64,000 nucleotides of DNA from Bacillus dicomae (lineage in GTDB: Bacteria > Bacillota > Bacilli > Bacillales > Bacillaceae_G). The DNA lies in contig NZ_VHIV01000012.1 in the NCBI RefSeq assembly GCF_006494425.1, positions 1-64,000 of the forward strand, written 5' to 3'. The notes beneath the pieces are model-generated. The model was not told where the DNA came from. It worked only from the letters and a program-made list of their open reading frames with translations, and did not search any database. Below, piece by piece: positions 23,940-33,472 of this stretch. Position numbers and translations under genes: made by a program. Each line of letters opens with the position of its first letter. Position 1 is the first letter of the stretch.

Positions 23940-24958
23940 TCTTTACGGTATAAGTTAATTATATCTTTTAAAGCTGCTGCTGCGGCTCCGCGTGGATTTG
24001 ATGCACCACCAATTGTAGTAACTTGTCCCATCGTATCTGTAAAGAACGTAATCCCTTTTTCTGTCCCATTTACATTTGCTAGCGGATGATCTTTATCTAT
24101 TTCGTGCGGTTCTACATGAAGAGCCACTTTACCATCCTTATCCTTATATGCTGATGCAATTAATTTAATAAATTTATTTTGTTCCTTAGCATTTCGAATT
24201 TGTTGTTTTGTAACATGTTCGATTCCTTTTATATGTATATCTGTAAGTGTATTCTCTGTTCCCATTAAACTGTTTGTCAAAAGTAACAACTTACACGCAC
24301 TATCAGAGCCACTTACATCTAATATTGGGTTTGTCTCAGCAATTCCTTTACTTTGCGCTTCTTTCAGTGCTTCTTCAAACGTAATATCTTCCTCATTCAT
24401 TTTCGAAAGAATATAATTTGTAGTCCCGTTTAATATTCCTTCTATTTTTTCAATATGGCAACCAGCTAAACTAAATTGACCAATATCAAGTGTCGGTAAT
24501 GCCGCAGCAGTTGCACCACTATATCGAATTCGTACATTTGCGATTTTTGCAGCTTCATTTATTTCTCTCCAGTTTGTAACAAGCGCACCTTTTGAAATTG
24601 CTACTATATCCATTTGTTTTTCAATCGCTTGTTTTATATATTGTTTCCCTGGATTTCCATCTTTAAGGTTTGTAGCTGTTGATTCCACCAGCACTGTACC
24701 ACTTATGTTATCTGTTGCACGTTCCTCCGGATGATATTCTATATACTTTTCAATTGCAGCACTACTGCTACCATACATTAATAAGTTATGAATAGATAAT
24801 CCATCCTCATTATGTATTGCAACATTTCTACCTAATACGCCACTTACAACTAACTCTATACCATATGTTTCATATATATATGAACATTTTTCATTTAATA
24901 ATTTTATAAACTCTCTGCCTACTGTTCCATATCCTGATAATACAACTTGAATTTTCAT
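23918..24958 (-). CDS. hom: Homoserine dehydrogenase (paralogue without ACT domain)
   Basis: 346 aa from the ATG at 24958 (GGGGGGAT upstream). Reduces aspartate semialdehyde to homoserine using NAD(P)H. N-terminal Rossmann motif VVLSGYGTVGREF, catalytic region TLDIGQFSLAGCHIEKIEGI, LNGTTNYILSKM, TNPILDVSGSDSACK and GGASNPRGAAAAALKDI. The C-terminal ACT domain of the main Bacillus Hom is absent, so feedback inhibition by threonine is not expected. The last residues (DLSLSNR) are encoded inside the bcr1-like repeat, so the natural C-terminus may have been replaced. Confidence 0.92.
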   Translation of the reverse strand: MKIQVVLSGYGTVGREFIKLLNEKCSYIYETYGIELVVSGVLGRNVAIHNEDGLSIHNLLMYGSSSAAIEKYIEYHPEERATDNISGTVLVESTATNLKDGNPGKQYIKQAIEKQMDIVAISKGALVTNWREINEAAKIANVRIRYSGATAAALPTLDIGQFSLAGCHIEKIEGILNGTTNYILSKMNEEDITFEEALKEAQSKGIAETNPILDVSGSDSACKLLLLTNSLMGTENTLTDIHIKGIEHVTKQQIRNAKEQNKFIKLIASAYKDKDGKVALHVEPHEIDKDHPLANVNGTEKGITFFTDTMGQVTTIGGASNPRGAAAAALKDIINLYRKDLSLSNR

Positions 24959-25004
24959 AATATCCCCCCATATTTTTCTACCAAATCCCTCTTTCAATAT
25001 AATA

Positions 25005-25038
25005 TAAAGCGCTCTCGAATTCCATCGAGAGCGCTTTA
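25005..25038. terminator. Terminator
   Basis: AAAGCGCTCTCGA...TCGAGAGCGCTTTA between the lipase stop and hom; serves the lipase on the minus strand. Confidence 0.85.
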
Positions 25039-25045
25039 TTATTAC

Positions 25046-26287
25046 CTATTTTGGTAAACGTGATAACTTTTCAGCAATTGTTCTATAAAACTCTTGAATA
25101 TTAGAAAAACCTAACGTGTCTGAAACACTTAATCCTACCATGTCGAGATGGTCCCAATTTGCTTTCGTTTCGATATGATTCCATTTCCCAATCTGTAATG
25201 ACTCATTATTATTTACGGTAGCATTAGAAGAAGGTGCAATCATAGAACTTGTATTTACTACACCATCATTTTGCCACCAAGTAGTATCAATTAATGGACG
25301 ATTTTCTTCATACCTTGCATAGGAACCTAAGAAAAATGCATTCCCCATTAACACTTTATTCATCGTTATATGAGGCAAATGTAAACCTGTTATAGGTGCC
25401 GCTTGTGATGCATGTCCACTATAGGATAAGTAATACACATTCGGTTGCGTCTTTACCCAATTATTTAACTCCTTTGCACCATCTGTACTTAAATCCCATT
25501 GACTTATATCTTTTGTATTTTTCCATATAGAACTATTTAAAATACGATTACTGTATTGGAAAAAGGACTCTCCAGCATTCTTTTTTAACCCCCATTGATC
25601 CAATTTGAAATCATATAATGATAAATTACTGTTTCCTCCTAAACTTGCAGCTGTAATGAGTAAATCTTTTACGAACGGTAATAGAAGACTACCGTCCGCA
25701 AGTGTTGTACCGTTGTGAGGAGTTGCTAATGTTGTAACACTATGAACATATGATTTCTCGCCCTCAAATAGTGGTGATATTTTGGTGTTTGGGTGATTTT
25801 TTACATAATTTTTTTCTTCAAAACTGCCTTCTTTTAATAGCTGTACTAATGTTCTAATCGTTTGTCCACCCATGCTATGCCCAACTAAATGAACTTTATT
25901 TGTTTCACTCCAATTCGGCGCAAAACCACTATAAGTTCTACCAAAACGATTATGTCCATGTTTCTCAGCATGTGCGGCACCGTAGTCTACTGTTCCACCG
26001 TTAATTTGGGCATATAATTCACATGCACGATCCCAGTTACTAGAAACTGGTCCAACAGCTGCGGTATGAACTGTATAACCATTGCGTTTCAAATCTTCTT
26101 GTATATCATGAACACCCCCCCAATATTTAACCCCTAGCATTTCCTCTCTACCCCATCCGGCAAACCCATTCACTAGAATGATCGGATAATTATTTTGTTG
26201 ACTCTCTTCAGCATATGTTATTTTCGCTACCAATGAACAAACAGCCACTAATGCAAAAAAACATATTTTTAAAAATAACTTCCCCAT
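25046..26287 (-). CDS. Secreted lipase, staphylococcal/Bacillus large-lipase family
   Basis: 413 aa from the ATG at 26287 (GGGGGAGG 5 nt upstream). Signal peptide MGKLFLKICFFALVAVCSLV ending near TYA-EE. Hydrolyses ester bonds of glycerides outside the cell. Triad: Ser in VHLVGHSMGGQTIR, Asp in WWQNDGVVNTSSM, His in KANWDHLDMVGL. YPIILVNGFAGWGREEM is the family N-terminus and TTLATPHNGTTLADG follows the nucleophile. The first glycine of GHSMG, rather than Ala, places it nearer the staphylococcal branch. Single-gene unit. Confidence 0.93.
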   Translation of the reverse strand: MGKLFLKICFFALVAVCSLVAKITYAEESQQNNYPIILVNGFAGWGREEMLGVKYWGGVHDIQEDLKRNGYTVHTAAVGPVSSNWDRACELYAQINGGTVDYGAAHAEKHGHNRFGRTYSGFAPNWSETNKVHLVGHSMGGQTIRTLVQLLKEGSFEEKNYVKNHPNTKISPLFEGEKSYVHSVTTLATPHNGTTLADGSLLLPFVKDLLITAASLGGNSNLSLYDFKLDQWGLKKNAGESFFQYSNRILNSSIWKNTKDISQWDLSTDGAKELNNWVKTQPNVYYLSYSGHASQAAPITGLHLPHITMNKVLMGNAFFLGSYARYEENRPLIDTTWWQNDGVVNTSSMIAPSSNATVNNNESLQIGKWNHIETKANWDHLDMVGLSVSDTLGFSNIQEFYRTIAEKLSRLPK

Positions 26288-26556
26288 ATTTCCTCCCCCT
26301 GATAAAACGTTTACATTTTTCACTTTACAGCATGCTTTAATAACTTAAACATAATGTAAAGTATTTTATATACGTTGTATATATAGAAAACATATACAAA
26401 TGTTGATAAATATTAATTCAAGTAAACATTTACTTTTTACAATACACCTTGTAAATCTGTTTATTTGAATTTATAATTAGATATAGTTTCCTCATGTTAA
26501 AAAGATTTAAAAACCATAAGAAAACTAATCTCATTACTTGAAAAGGAGGAAAAAGC

Positions 26557-26898
26557 ATGCAAATCGGATCAAATATTCATACATTATCTCAACCTACTAA
26601 AATAACTCCATCTAATCTTGAGCATAATACTATCTCTTCTACTAAACTTGAAAGTAAGAAAGTAAATGATCCTATCAAGCTCGATATTCGTTCATCCGAA
26701 AAAGAAATGAAACAGCCTGAACATAAATTTAATGAATTAGATTTATGGAAGATGTTAAAGGATAAAGGTGTTCCTTTATGGATTATCCTTGAAATGCTAC
26801 AAAAAGCCCGTAAAGAAAAAGAAGCTCAAAATAATTCAGTTCAAAATTCAAATGCGATTGAAGAAACAAACGAGAGTCGATTAAATGAAGTAATGTAA
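26557..26898 (+). CDS. Hypothetical protein
   Basis: 113 aa, ATG with AAAGGAGG. Mostly polar; the only ordered segment is ELDLWKMLKDKGVPLWIILE, a helix pair, then a Lys/Gln/Asn-rich tail. Divergent from the lipase, with its own strong terminator. Family unknown; possibly a small sporulation or stress protein. The lipase/26557 intergenic region carries both promoters. Confidence 0.6.
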   Translation: MQIGSNIHTLSQPTKITPSNLEHNTISSTKLESKKVNDPIKLDIRSSEKEMKQPEHKFNELDLWKMLKDKGVPLWIILEMLQKARKEKEAQNNSVQNSNAIEETNESRLNEVM

Positions 26899-26925
26899 TC
26901 TTTTTTATATGAATGGTCTATGAAC

Positions 26926-26974
26926 TAAAAAGAGTTCGAGCTTGATAAAGTTTCTATCAAGCTCGAACTCTTTT
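26926..26974. terminator. Bidirectional terminator
   Basis: AAAAAGAGTTCGAGCTTGAT and its complement with T-run, between converging genes. Confidence 0.9.
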
Positions 26975-27643
26975 TTAAGATTCTTCTCCAATCGTTACAA
27001 ACTGAAAAGCTACTTCTCCTTCCAAACCTTTAATTAGCTTTTTTACTTTGACATTTTCATTAACCATTGTATTATCTGTCGACATTTTAGGTCTTTCATC
27101 ACCTATAGATTTTTTAAATTGAAGAAGGTGCATTTTCGTTTCATTTGCTTTTATTTCCTTATATACGCTATTTTTTGCTACAATCACATACGATTGCGTT
27201 GGATATTTACGAGTGTTACCTATCCAAGTGTCACTATCGTATGTAACAGGAATCTCGTTTCCTTCTAGTTTAATACTTTTCAAAGTCTTTTCGTCTTCAT
27301 TTGTAAACAATAGCGATCCTTCTTTTGGGAATTTTGGTAACGTATCTAAAATATAATTGGAGCCATTATCTCGTTTACGAAAAATTTTTTCTTTAATCAG
27401 TGCTAGTGCTGTAGACTCATTTAAAATTAATACCTGTCCGTTTCCATAAATACCTGTTTTCACAGAAAACACTTCATTTGCTTTCGTAATCTCCTGATAA
27501 CGATTAATAATTGGTGAAATTTTATTTTCATCTCCAATGATTAATATACCGTTTGCAGGAAATAGATTCTCCTTTTTAGAACATGCACTAAAACTTATTA
27601 ATAGTAGTATCGTTAACATAAAAATAGTTAAAGTTCTTTTCAT
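26975..27643 (-). CDS. Lipoprotein linked to the BceAB-like transporter
   Basis: About 222 aa from the ATG at 27643 (AAAGGAAA upstream). Type II signal peptide MKRTLTIFMLTILLLISFSA with lipobox FSAC, then a soluble domain beginning KKENLFPANGILIIGDENKI. No known fold. It follows the ABC permease by 69 bp in the same direction and is likely the last gene of the operon, sitting on the outer face of the membrane beside the permease. Confidence 0.7.
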   Translation of the reverse strand: MKRTLTIFMLTILLLISFSACSKKENLFPANGILIIGDENKISPIINRYQEITKANEVFSVKTGIYGNGQVLILNESTALALIKEKIFRKRDNGSNYILDTLPKFPKEGSLLFTNEDEKTLKSIKLEGNEIPVTYDSDTWIGNTRKYPTQSYVIVAKNSVYKEIKANETKMHLLQFKKSIGDERPKMSTDNTMVNENVKVKKLIKGLEGEVAFQFVTIGEES

Positions 27644-27711
27644 CGCGTTTCCTTTCATCATACAGTTGATTTTTTCACATACTTTCATATAGTATTACAA
27701 ATTAATAAACT

Positions 27712-29637
27712 CTATTGATCCATAACTTTATAAAGCTTTTGCAGGTAACGCCAACGGGTTATAAAGAAATATAAAACTTGTATACAAATAAATGAAATTA
27801 AAATTACGATAGAACTATTCATAATAGAAAAATCGAGTAATTGTTGTAATGCCATATAAGCGACTACGGTATGTATCACTGCAATGATAATCGGTAAGAA
27901 GAACATTAATAATAACTGTCTCGTTACAACTTTCTTTAGCTCGCGTTTACCTAATCCCATTTTCGAAATCATTTTATATTGCTGTTGATCACGATCCAAA
28001 TCCGTATATAATCGGAAATAGATAAAACTAGCAGCGAATGTAAAGAAGACGATTCCGACCAAAACACTTGCCATAAGTAATAGCCCATTCGTTTGCTTCG
28101 CACTTAACAAATCTAGAGTTAAAGCTCGAAACTGAAAACTACCTTCTTCTTTCGCGAATGTACTAATTAATTCGTTTGAAATTCTCTTCGTTTTTATCCA
28201 ATCGTCTACAACAAATCCGTAAGTACGGTATGGAATATCAATATTATCTGGATCACTAATAATAGGTATTTCATCATATACATGATCCTGAACAGCGATA
28301 TATATACTTCTCGTATCATGTGGTAAAACTAAATTTGCTACAGCTTTTTTCACATGAAATGTCTTTGTCCATTCACCTTGAATGACTTCTATATTTTTTT
28401 TATAGTTGCCACTTTTAAATTCTTGTTTTTGTGATACGATTCCAGGAATTAATAAGATTTCACCTTCATTTTCAATCGTTTCTTGTTGATATCCAAGTGC
28501 TTTAGCAAGATCGTTATATTCACTTAACTTCATTACAATTACATTACTTTCTGTGTATATATATGAAGCTGAAGCCATTCGATATGGAATGTTAGCATCA
28601 GCAAGATGTTTTTTTATAATAGAAAGATTTTTATTTAATGCTTTGTCGTTTTCAAAATCCCCATATAAAAATGTATACGGATTTGTCATCCTTACCAAAT
28701 CTTTACTTCCAATTGCAGCTGTTGTACCAATCGCTGTAAATGCAACTGCTGAAACAATAGAAACTATAAAAAACATCGTTGCATTATCTTTCATACGGTA
28801 AATTAATTCAGAAAACGTTAATATATTCGTTCTCTTTAAAAAGAAAGATTCTCTCCTTTTAACAAGATGTAATATATAAACGCTACACTGTGTATATAAA
28901 AAGTATGTTCCTATAATTACTAGAAGTACACCCATTCCGAGCGTAGTAAAACTGGAACTTGAAATGAAGCGGAATACTGAGAAATATCCATATCCTATGC
29001 TACTTAAAGAGAGTAGCGATAATAAAATTGAAGATTTTGGTTCAGGTTTTGGCTTTTCCTCTGCTCGAATAAGTTCCACAAGTTCCGTTATTTTTACCAT
29101 TTTAAATGTAAATAGTGAAACAATTAAAAATAAGAAAAGAAAAGTGATAACTGTTAATAATACAGCCTTCACTGGTGTATAAAAAGGCAAACCATTATTA
29201 ATCATTAATACACTTGCGCTTATCAATAAGACTAGTTTAGAAAATATGAGTCCAATGAAAATCCCTATACAAATTGAACCAAGTCCAATTAACATATTTT
29301 CAATTAACAATAACTTCTTAAGCTGTCTCATCGACATACCTTGCATCATTAAAATGCCAAATTCTTTCTTACGTGTTTTTAAAAACGAACTAACTGAATA
29401 TAAAATAAAGAAAAATGAAAATACAAAAATCAAACCTTGCGAAATTATAAATCCCATCTTACCATATGCACTTATTGTTGCACTTGTTGATTTTAATTCC
29501 CCTTGTAAATCAGGATGAAATAATAAAAGGGCATATGTAAAGAAAATCATAATAGAAAATGCACTACTTAAAAAATGAGCAGCATATGTACGCTTATTCC
29601 GAAAAATATTATTAAATGCGAACTGACGAAAAGTCAT
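27712..29637 (-). CDS. ABC transporter permease, FtsX/BceB-like
   Basis: 641 aa, about ten membrane spans. The N-terminus TFRQFAFNNIFRNKRTYAAH and first span are typical of Bce-type permeases; span groups flank a large extracytoplasmic loop (about 310-500), as in BceB-type antimicrobial peptide detoxification permeases. The 3' spans read LLMASVLVGIVFFTFAASFI and a final RWRYLQKLYKVMDQ. The start overlaps the ATPase stop by 26 bp, so the two are translationally coupled. Confidence 0.88.
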   Translation of the reverse strand: MTFRQFAFNNIFRNKRTYAAHFLSSAFSIMIFFTYALLLFHPDLQGELKSTSATISAYGKMGFIISQGLIFVFSFFFILYSVSSFLKTRKKEFGILMMQGMSMRQLKKLLLIENMLIGLGSICIGIFIGLIFSKLVLLISASVLMINNGLPFYTPVKAVLLTVITFLFLFLIVSLFTFKMVKITELVELIRAEEKPKPEPKSSILLSLLSLSSIGYGYFSVFRFISSSSFTTLGMGVLLVIIGTYFLYTQCSVYILHLVKRRESFFLKRTNILTFSELIYRMKDNATMFFIVSIVSAVAFTAIGTTAAIGSKDLVRMTNPYTFLYGDFENDKALNKNLSIIKKHLADANIPYRMASASYIYTESNVIVMKLSEYNDLAKALGYQQETIENEGEILLIPGIVSQKQEFKSGNYKKNIEVIQGEWTKTFHVKKAVANLVLPHDTRSIYIAVQDHVYDEIPIISDPDNIDIPYRTYGFVVDDWIKTKRISNELISTFAKEEGSFQFRALTLDLLSAKQTNGLLLMASVLVGIVFFTFAASFIYFRLYTDLDRDQQQYKMISKMGLGKRELKKVVTRQLLLMFFLPIIIAVIHTVVAYMALQQLLDFSIMNSSIVILISFICIQVLYFFITRWRYLQKLYKVMDQ

Positions 29638-30382
29638 GCCTTTTCCCTCCTAACAAAGAAAGGACATCCATAATCTTTTGATAAAAAGTTTGTCTGCTTT
29701 CACCACAATAAATTTCGTTATATAGTTGACCATCTTTAATAAATATTACTCTACTGCAAAAACTCGCTGCATACGGATCATGAGTAACTAACATCATCGT
29801 AGCTTTTTCTTCTTTATTAAGAGTATCAAGCATCTCCATTACATCATTTGAGGATTTAGAATCTAAATTCCCTGTTGGTTCATCTGCAAGTAATAATTGC
29901 GGCTTATGAACGATTGCGCGAGCGATTGCTGTTCTTTGAGCTTGTCCCCCTGATATTTCAAACGTTCTTTTACTTAATATTTCTGTAATATTTAATTTCT
30001 CTGCAATTTCTTCCACTCGTTTATTCATTTCTTGCACAGACACACCATCTAAAGTCATTGGTAATACGATGTTTTCTTTTACAGTAAGTGTGCTAAGAAG
30101 ATTAAATGACTGAAAAACAAATCCTAATTGTTTCCTACGGAATAACGCTAATTCTTCTGATGATAATTGAAAAGGATTTGTGCCATTAATTAAAATTTCT
30201 CCCGATGATGGAGAATCAATTGTAGATACCATATTCAATAACGTTGTTTTCCCACTACCAGATGGCCCCATAATCCCTACAAATTCACCTTCTTGAATTG
30301 ATAAATCAATATCAACTAATGCTTTATAAGGTACTCTCCCTTTATATACTTTACTAATACTTTTTGCATGTAAAATTTCCAT
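29612..30382 (-). CDS. ABC transporter ATPase, BceA/LolD-like
   Basis: 256 aa from the ATG at 30382 (GGGAGA upstream; the longer frame to 30517 has no site). Walker A GPSGSGKTTLLNMV, Q-loop LGFVFQSFNLL, signature ISGGQAQR, Walker B LLLADEPTGNLDS, H-loop MLVTHDP. Partner of the permease downstream; together they resemble systems giving resistance to bacitracin or lantibiotics, or MacB/FtsX-type mechanotransmission. The BceRS-like sensor pair lies 4 kb away at 34468. Confidence 0.93.
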   Translation of the reverse strand: MEILHAKSISKVYKGRVPYKALVDIDLSIQEGEFVGIMGPSGSGKTTLLNMVSTIDSPSSGEILINGTNPFQLSSEELALFRRKQLGFVFQSFNLLSTLTVKENIVLPMTLDGVSVQEMNKRVEEIAEKLNITEILSKRTFEISGGQAQRTAIARAIVHKPQLLLADEPTGNLDSKSSNDVMEMLDTLNKEEKATMMLVTHDPYAASFCSRVIFIKDGQLYNEIYCGESRQTFYQKIMDVLSLLGGKRHDFSSVRI

Positions 30383-30601
30383 GTATATTCTCCCTTCATT
30401 TGCACGTCTCATAATAGAGTGTAAATGAATTGTCTTACAGCTCATATTGATTCGTCTTTCATTTATCTTACACGCTTGTAAGATTTCTAAAAAAACTGAT
30501 AATTCAACTATTTTCAAACTAAAATTAACGTATAACTATCTTATAATAATTGTATAGTGGCAGGAAAGACAATGTATATCAAATCTTTATTATATAAATG
30601 C

Positions 30602-30636
30602 AAAAAGCTTAGAGTTATAGCTCTAAGCTTTTTTGC
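30602..30636. terminator. Bidirectional terminator
   Basis: AAAGCTTAGAG...CTCTAAGCTTTTTT between the ATPase gene promoter and the acetyltransferase stop. Confidence 0.85.
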
Positions 30637-30654
30637 ATTGCATGATCACTCCTT

Positions 30655-31248
30655 TTAAAGAGCACTATTTTTTATCCATTCGGATTTACTCAATACATAA
30701 TGATTATAAATTTGATCTTCTATCGACTGTTGACTCAAATAAGTAAACCCGCATTTTTCAATAACTTTATTTGAAGGTGCGTTGTTTATTACTGCAATTG
30801 CATTAAGGACATCTACATTTGTATTTTCAAACAAATAACCGATTAAGCCTTTTGTCGCTTTCGTTGCATAACCATTATTATGATATTCACTTGAAATAGC
30901 ATACATAATTTCTCTGTTCGGTGCAGGGAGTTCTTCTTTCATACCTGTACAGCACCAACCAATAAACTCATTTGTACTTGTAATAAATACCCCTAACTTT
31001 AAAGAATACTCTTCTACGTTTGATGTATGTTTCACCGCATCGAGAAATGATTTATTTTCTGGTACCTCATAATTTGTAACCCAATTAACTCGTTGTTCTT
31101 TCGTTGATTTCCAATCTGGCAAAAACCTTTCTATTTCCGGTTGATTGGATATTTTATAAATACTCTCTGCATCTTTGACCGTAAACTCTTGCAGGTATAT
31201 ATCTCCACAATCTATTTTAAATAACTTAGTGAATCTGTCTTCTCCCAT
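30655..31248 (-). CDS. GNAT acetyltransferase
   Basis: 197 aa, ATG with AAGGGGGA. RimJ/RimL-like: GDIYLQEFTVKDAESIYKIS, FIGWCCTGMKEELPAPNREI, acetyl-CoA loop YHNNGYATKATKGLIGYL, NVDVLNAIAVINNAPSNKVI, EKCGFTYLSQ. Lies 20 bp downstream of vmlR in the same direction, so it is probably read from the same attenuated transcript; a link to antibiotic response is inference. Confidence 0.88.
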   Translation of the reverse strand: MGEDRFTKLFKIDCGDIYLQEFTVKDAESIYKISNQPEIERFLPDWKSTKEQRVNWVTNYEVPENKSFLDAVKHTSNVEEYSLKLGVFITSTNEFIGWCCTGMKEELPAPNREIMYAISSEYHNNGYATKATKGLIGYLFENTNVDVLNAIAVINNAPSNKVIEKCGFTYLSQQSIEDQIYNHYVLSKSEWIKNSAL

Positions 31249-31268
31249 GTTAATCCCCCTTACTTACA

Positions 31269-32897
31269 TTAAAGCGCCTTAATCTGCTTCGTAAGTTCCA
31301 TAAACCGTTCGTCCAGTTCTTTATATTCTTTGTCTTTAGGAGTTAAAAAGCTTAATTTACCTAATACTTCTTGCCTCTCTGTTTCTAATGTTAAACGCAG
31401 CTCTTCAATTTCATCTCTTGTTTTCGTAGGTTCTTCTAGCTGCTTTTGTATCGTATTGTTTACAAACACGAGTTTTGTATTAGTTGTTTTCTCCAGAAAA
31501 TATCGATCGTGAGAAACGATAACAAGCGTTCCATTATACTCAGCTAATGTATTTTCAAGTTGTTCACGTGAAGGCAGATCAAGATGATTCGTCGGCTCAT
31601 CCAAAATGAGTACATCTTTTTCATCTAAAATATAAGCCATTAACTTACACTTCACTCGTTCCCCCATACTCATATGTTCAATCGGCTCTTTCCATTGAGA
31701 GGCTTGGAATCCTAAATGTTTCATTAAATTTTGGACTTTTCCTCTTTCTTCAAATGTCTCTTTATAAAATAAATCTTCTGGTGTTTTATCAAGTGGTAAA
31801 TCAAATACTTCTTGTGTTAAGTAACCGATGTTTGCTGATGGTGAAATCCATACTTCTCCTTCAGCAGTTTCGTTTCCCATAATCATCTTTAGTAAAGTTG
31901 TTTTCCCGCTACCATTCGGCCCAATAATCGCAACCTTCTCACCATGCTGAATTGTAAAATTAACGTTTTCAAATAATGTTCGATTATTAAATTCTTTCCG
32001 CAATTGTTTTACTTCTAAGAAACGTTTCCCTACTTTTTTACTCGCTTGAATAGAGAATTCAACTGAATACTCCTCTTTCACACGTTCTACCTTCGTTTTC
32101 TCTAGCTCTTTTTCGAGACGTTTTCGTTTTGACTTCACTTGTGCATCCATGCGCTTCGCTTTTACACGATAAAATTCTTTAACTCCTTCTTGTTTTGTAG
32201 ACTGCGCATGTGCCTTTTGTGACCATGAACTTAATTCTTTTATATGAGTTTCTACTTGTTCTATCTTTTTTTGTTGTTTTTCATATTCACGCTGCTGCGT
32301 CATTCTTTTATGCTCACGTGCTTTCATATAACTTGTATAATTACCGATATGGTCAATTAATTTCTTATCCTCAATTGACCATATTCTAGTTGCAACAACA
32401 TCTAAAAAGTATCGATCGTGCGATACGACAATAACTGTACCTTTCATATTTTTAATTTGCTTAATGAGAAATTCCGTACTCATCTCATCTAAATGGTTTG
32501 TCGGTTCGTCTAATATTAAGACATTAGGATTTTCGGCAAATCCTTTTGCTAACCGAACTTTCAGCTTTTCACCACCACTTAACGTTTGAAAATCGTTCGT
32601 TGGCACTCCCCATTTCGCAAGAAGTTCTGCTTCTTTTGCAATCACATCGTTACTAATGAAAGTTTCTTTTTCTTGTTCAACATATGCTGTTGTCATATTC
32701 ATTTGCATCCATTCAACAGTACCTTTTGAAGGTTCAATCTTCTCATTTATTAATTGAAGTAACGTTGATTTACCGGCACCGTTTTTACCAATTAATCCAA
32801 TAACATCCCCTTGTTTTACTGTCACATTTAATTTCTCTAACAACATATTTTCCTTTATTTCAACATAAACATCATTTAATTTTAATAGTTCTTTCAT
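31269..32897 (-). CDS. vmlR: ABC-F ribosome-protection ATPase VmlR
   Basis: 542 aa from the ATG at 32897 (AAAGGGAT upstream). Two ABC domains without membrane spans: Walker A GKNGAGKSTLL and GPNGSGKTTLL, signatures LSGGEKLKVRLAKG and MSMGERVKCKLMAY, Walker B LILDEPTNHLDE/LDLP, joined by a charged interdomain linker (TQQREYEKQQKKIEQVETHI). The sequence is very close to what I recall of B. subtilis VmlR, which removes lincosamides, streptogramin A and pleuromutilins from the ribosome. A leader-peptide attenuator precedes it. Confidence 0.93.
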   Translation of the reverse strand: MKELLKLNDVYVEIKENMLLEKLNVTVKQGDVIGLIGKNGAGKSTLLQLINEKIEPSKGTVEWMQMNMTTAYVEQEKETFISNDVIAKEAELLAKWGVPTNDFQTLSGGEKLKVRLAKGFAENPNVLILDEPTNHLDEMSTEFLIKQIKNMKGTVIVVSHDRYFLDVVATRIWSIEDKKLIDHIGNYTSYMKAREHKRMTQQREYEKQQKKIEQVETHIKELSSWSQKAHAQSTKQEGVKEFYRVKAKRMDAQVKSKRKRLEKELEKTKVERVKEEYSVEFSIQASKKVGKRFLEVKQLRKEFNNRTLFENVNFTIQHGEKVAIIGPNGSGKTTLLKMIMGNETAEGEVWISPSANIGYLTQEVFDLPLDKTPEDLFYKETFEERGKVQNLMKHLGFQASQWKEPIEHMSMGERVKCKLMAYILDEKDVLILDEPTNHLDLPSREQLENTLAEYNGTLVIVSHDRYFLEKTTNTKLVFVNNTIQKQLEEPTKTRDEIEELRLTLETERQEVLGKLSFLTPKDKEYKELDERFMELTKQIKAL

Positions 32898-32925
32898 AAT
32901 ACCGATCCCTTTCATTAAGGGAGAA

Positions 32926-33125
32926 TAAAAAATCCTCCCAAATAAATTTGGCAGGATTAGTCATTACATTATTTATACCCAAATAAGCTATTACGCAAAT
33001 CAAATAGCAAAACCGTTGTTTGGAATTGGGCAGACTAATCCTATTTTTTAGAGATTGAAATTTATTGAATTTCAACATTTAAAAATAAGATTAGTTAATC
33101 ATCGTCCACCCATCATTCCTTTCCT
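32926..33125 (-). promoter_or_regulatory. vmlR transcription attenuator
   Basis: Four complementary segments on the minus strand: S1 33081-33095 (ACTAATCTTATTTTT), S2 33034-33048 (AAAAATAGGATTAGT), S3 32953-32961 (ACTAATCCT), S4 within 32931-32943. S1:S2 pairing leaves S3:S4 free to form a terminator (AATCCTGCCAAAT...ATTTGGGAGGATT plus T-run). S2:S3 pairing prevents it. The leader ORF stops 3 nt before S1, so a drug-stalled ribosome would cover S1 and switch the gene on. Confidence 0.85.
33099..33116 (-). CDS. vmlR leader peptide (MMGGR)
   Basis: ATG-ATG-GGT-GGA-CGA-TGA with AAGGAAAGG directly upstream. Its stop lies next to attenuator segment S1. A ribosome held on this mini-gene is the expected sensor. 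The second ATG gives MGGR. Confidence 0.65.
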   Translation of the reverse strand: MMGGR

Positions 33126-33315
33126 TCGTTAGTAACCATATTGTACCATGATAGTACTGTATGAGTAAATGCAATTATTTGTGCTACTAAAAAGATTGAT
33201 TTCTTTTAGGTTTATTTATCATCCCTTAACTTCATGTTGAATAAGCACAAATTACATTGATTGTAATACGTCCTTTAGATTTCCCCAGTAATAAACTTCT
33301 AAGCACTCTCTCTTA

Positions 33316-33472
33316 TATAAAGTGAAACTTTAATCAGTGGGGGGTTTCTTCATCCCCACTGATTATTAGTTGAACCAATCGGACTTTAATGGGCAGTTGA
33401 TCCCCCACCTAATTTCTTTGCTTTCGCTGAATTTTGAGGTGGGGGTCTTACTGCCCATTAAAGCGGGATAAA
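33316..33472. repeat. bcr1 repeat element
   Basis: 157 bp starting TATAAAGTGAAACTTTAATC and ending TTAAAGCGGGATAAA, with nested inverted repeats: CAGTGGGG/CCCCACTG, CTTTAATGGGCAGT/ACTGCCCATTAAAG and CCCCCACCT/AGGTGGGGG. Length, ends and folding fit the B. cereus-group mobile repeat bcr1. Intact, between vmlR's promoter and the gene at 33604. The remainder of 33126-33603 carries only promoter-like AT-rich DNA. Confidence 0.8.
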
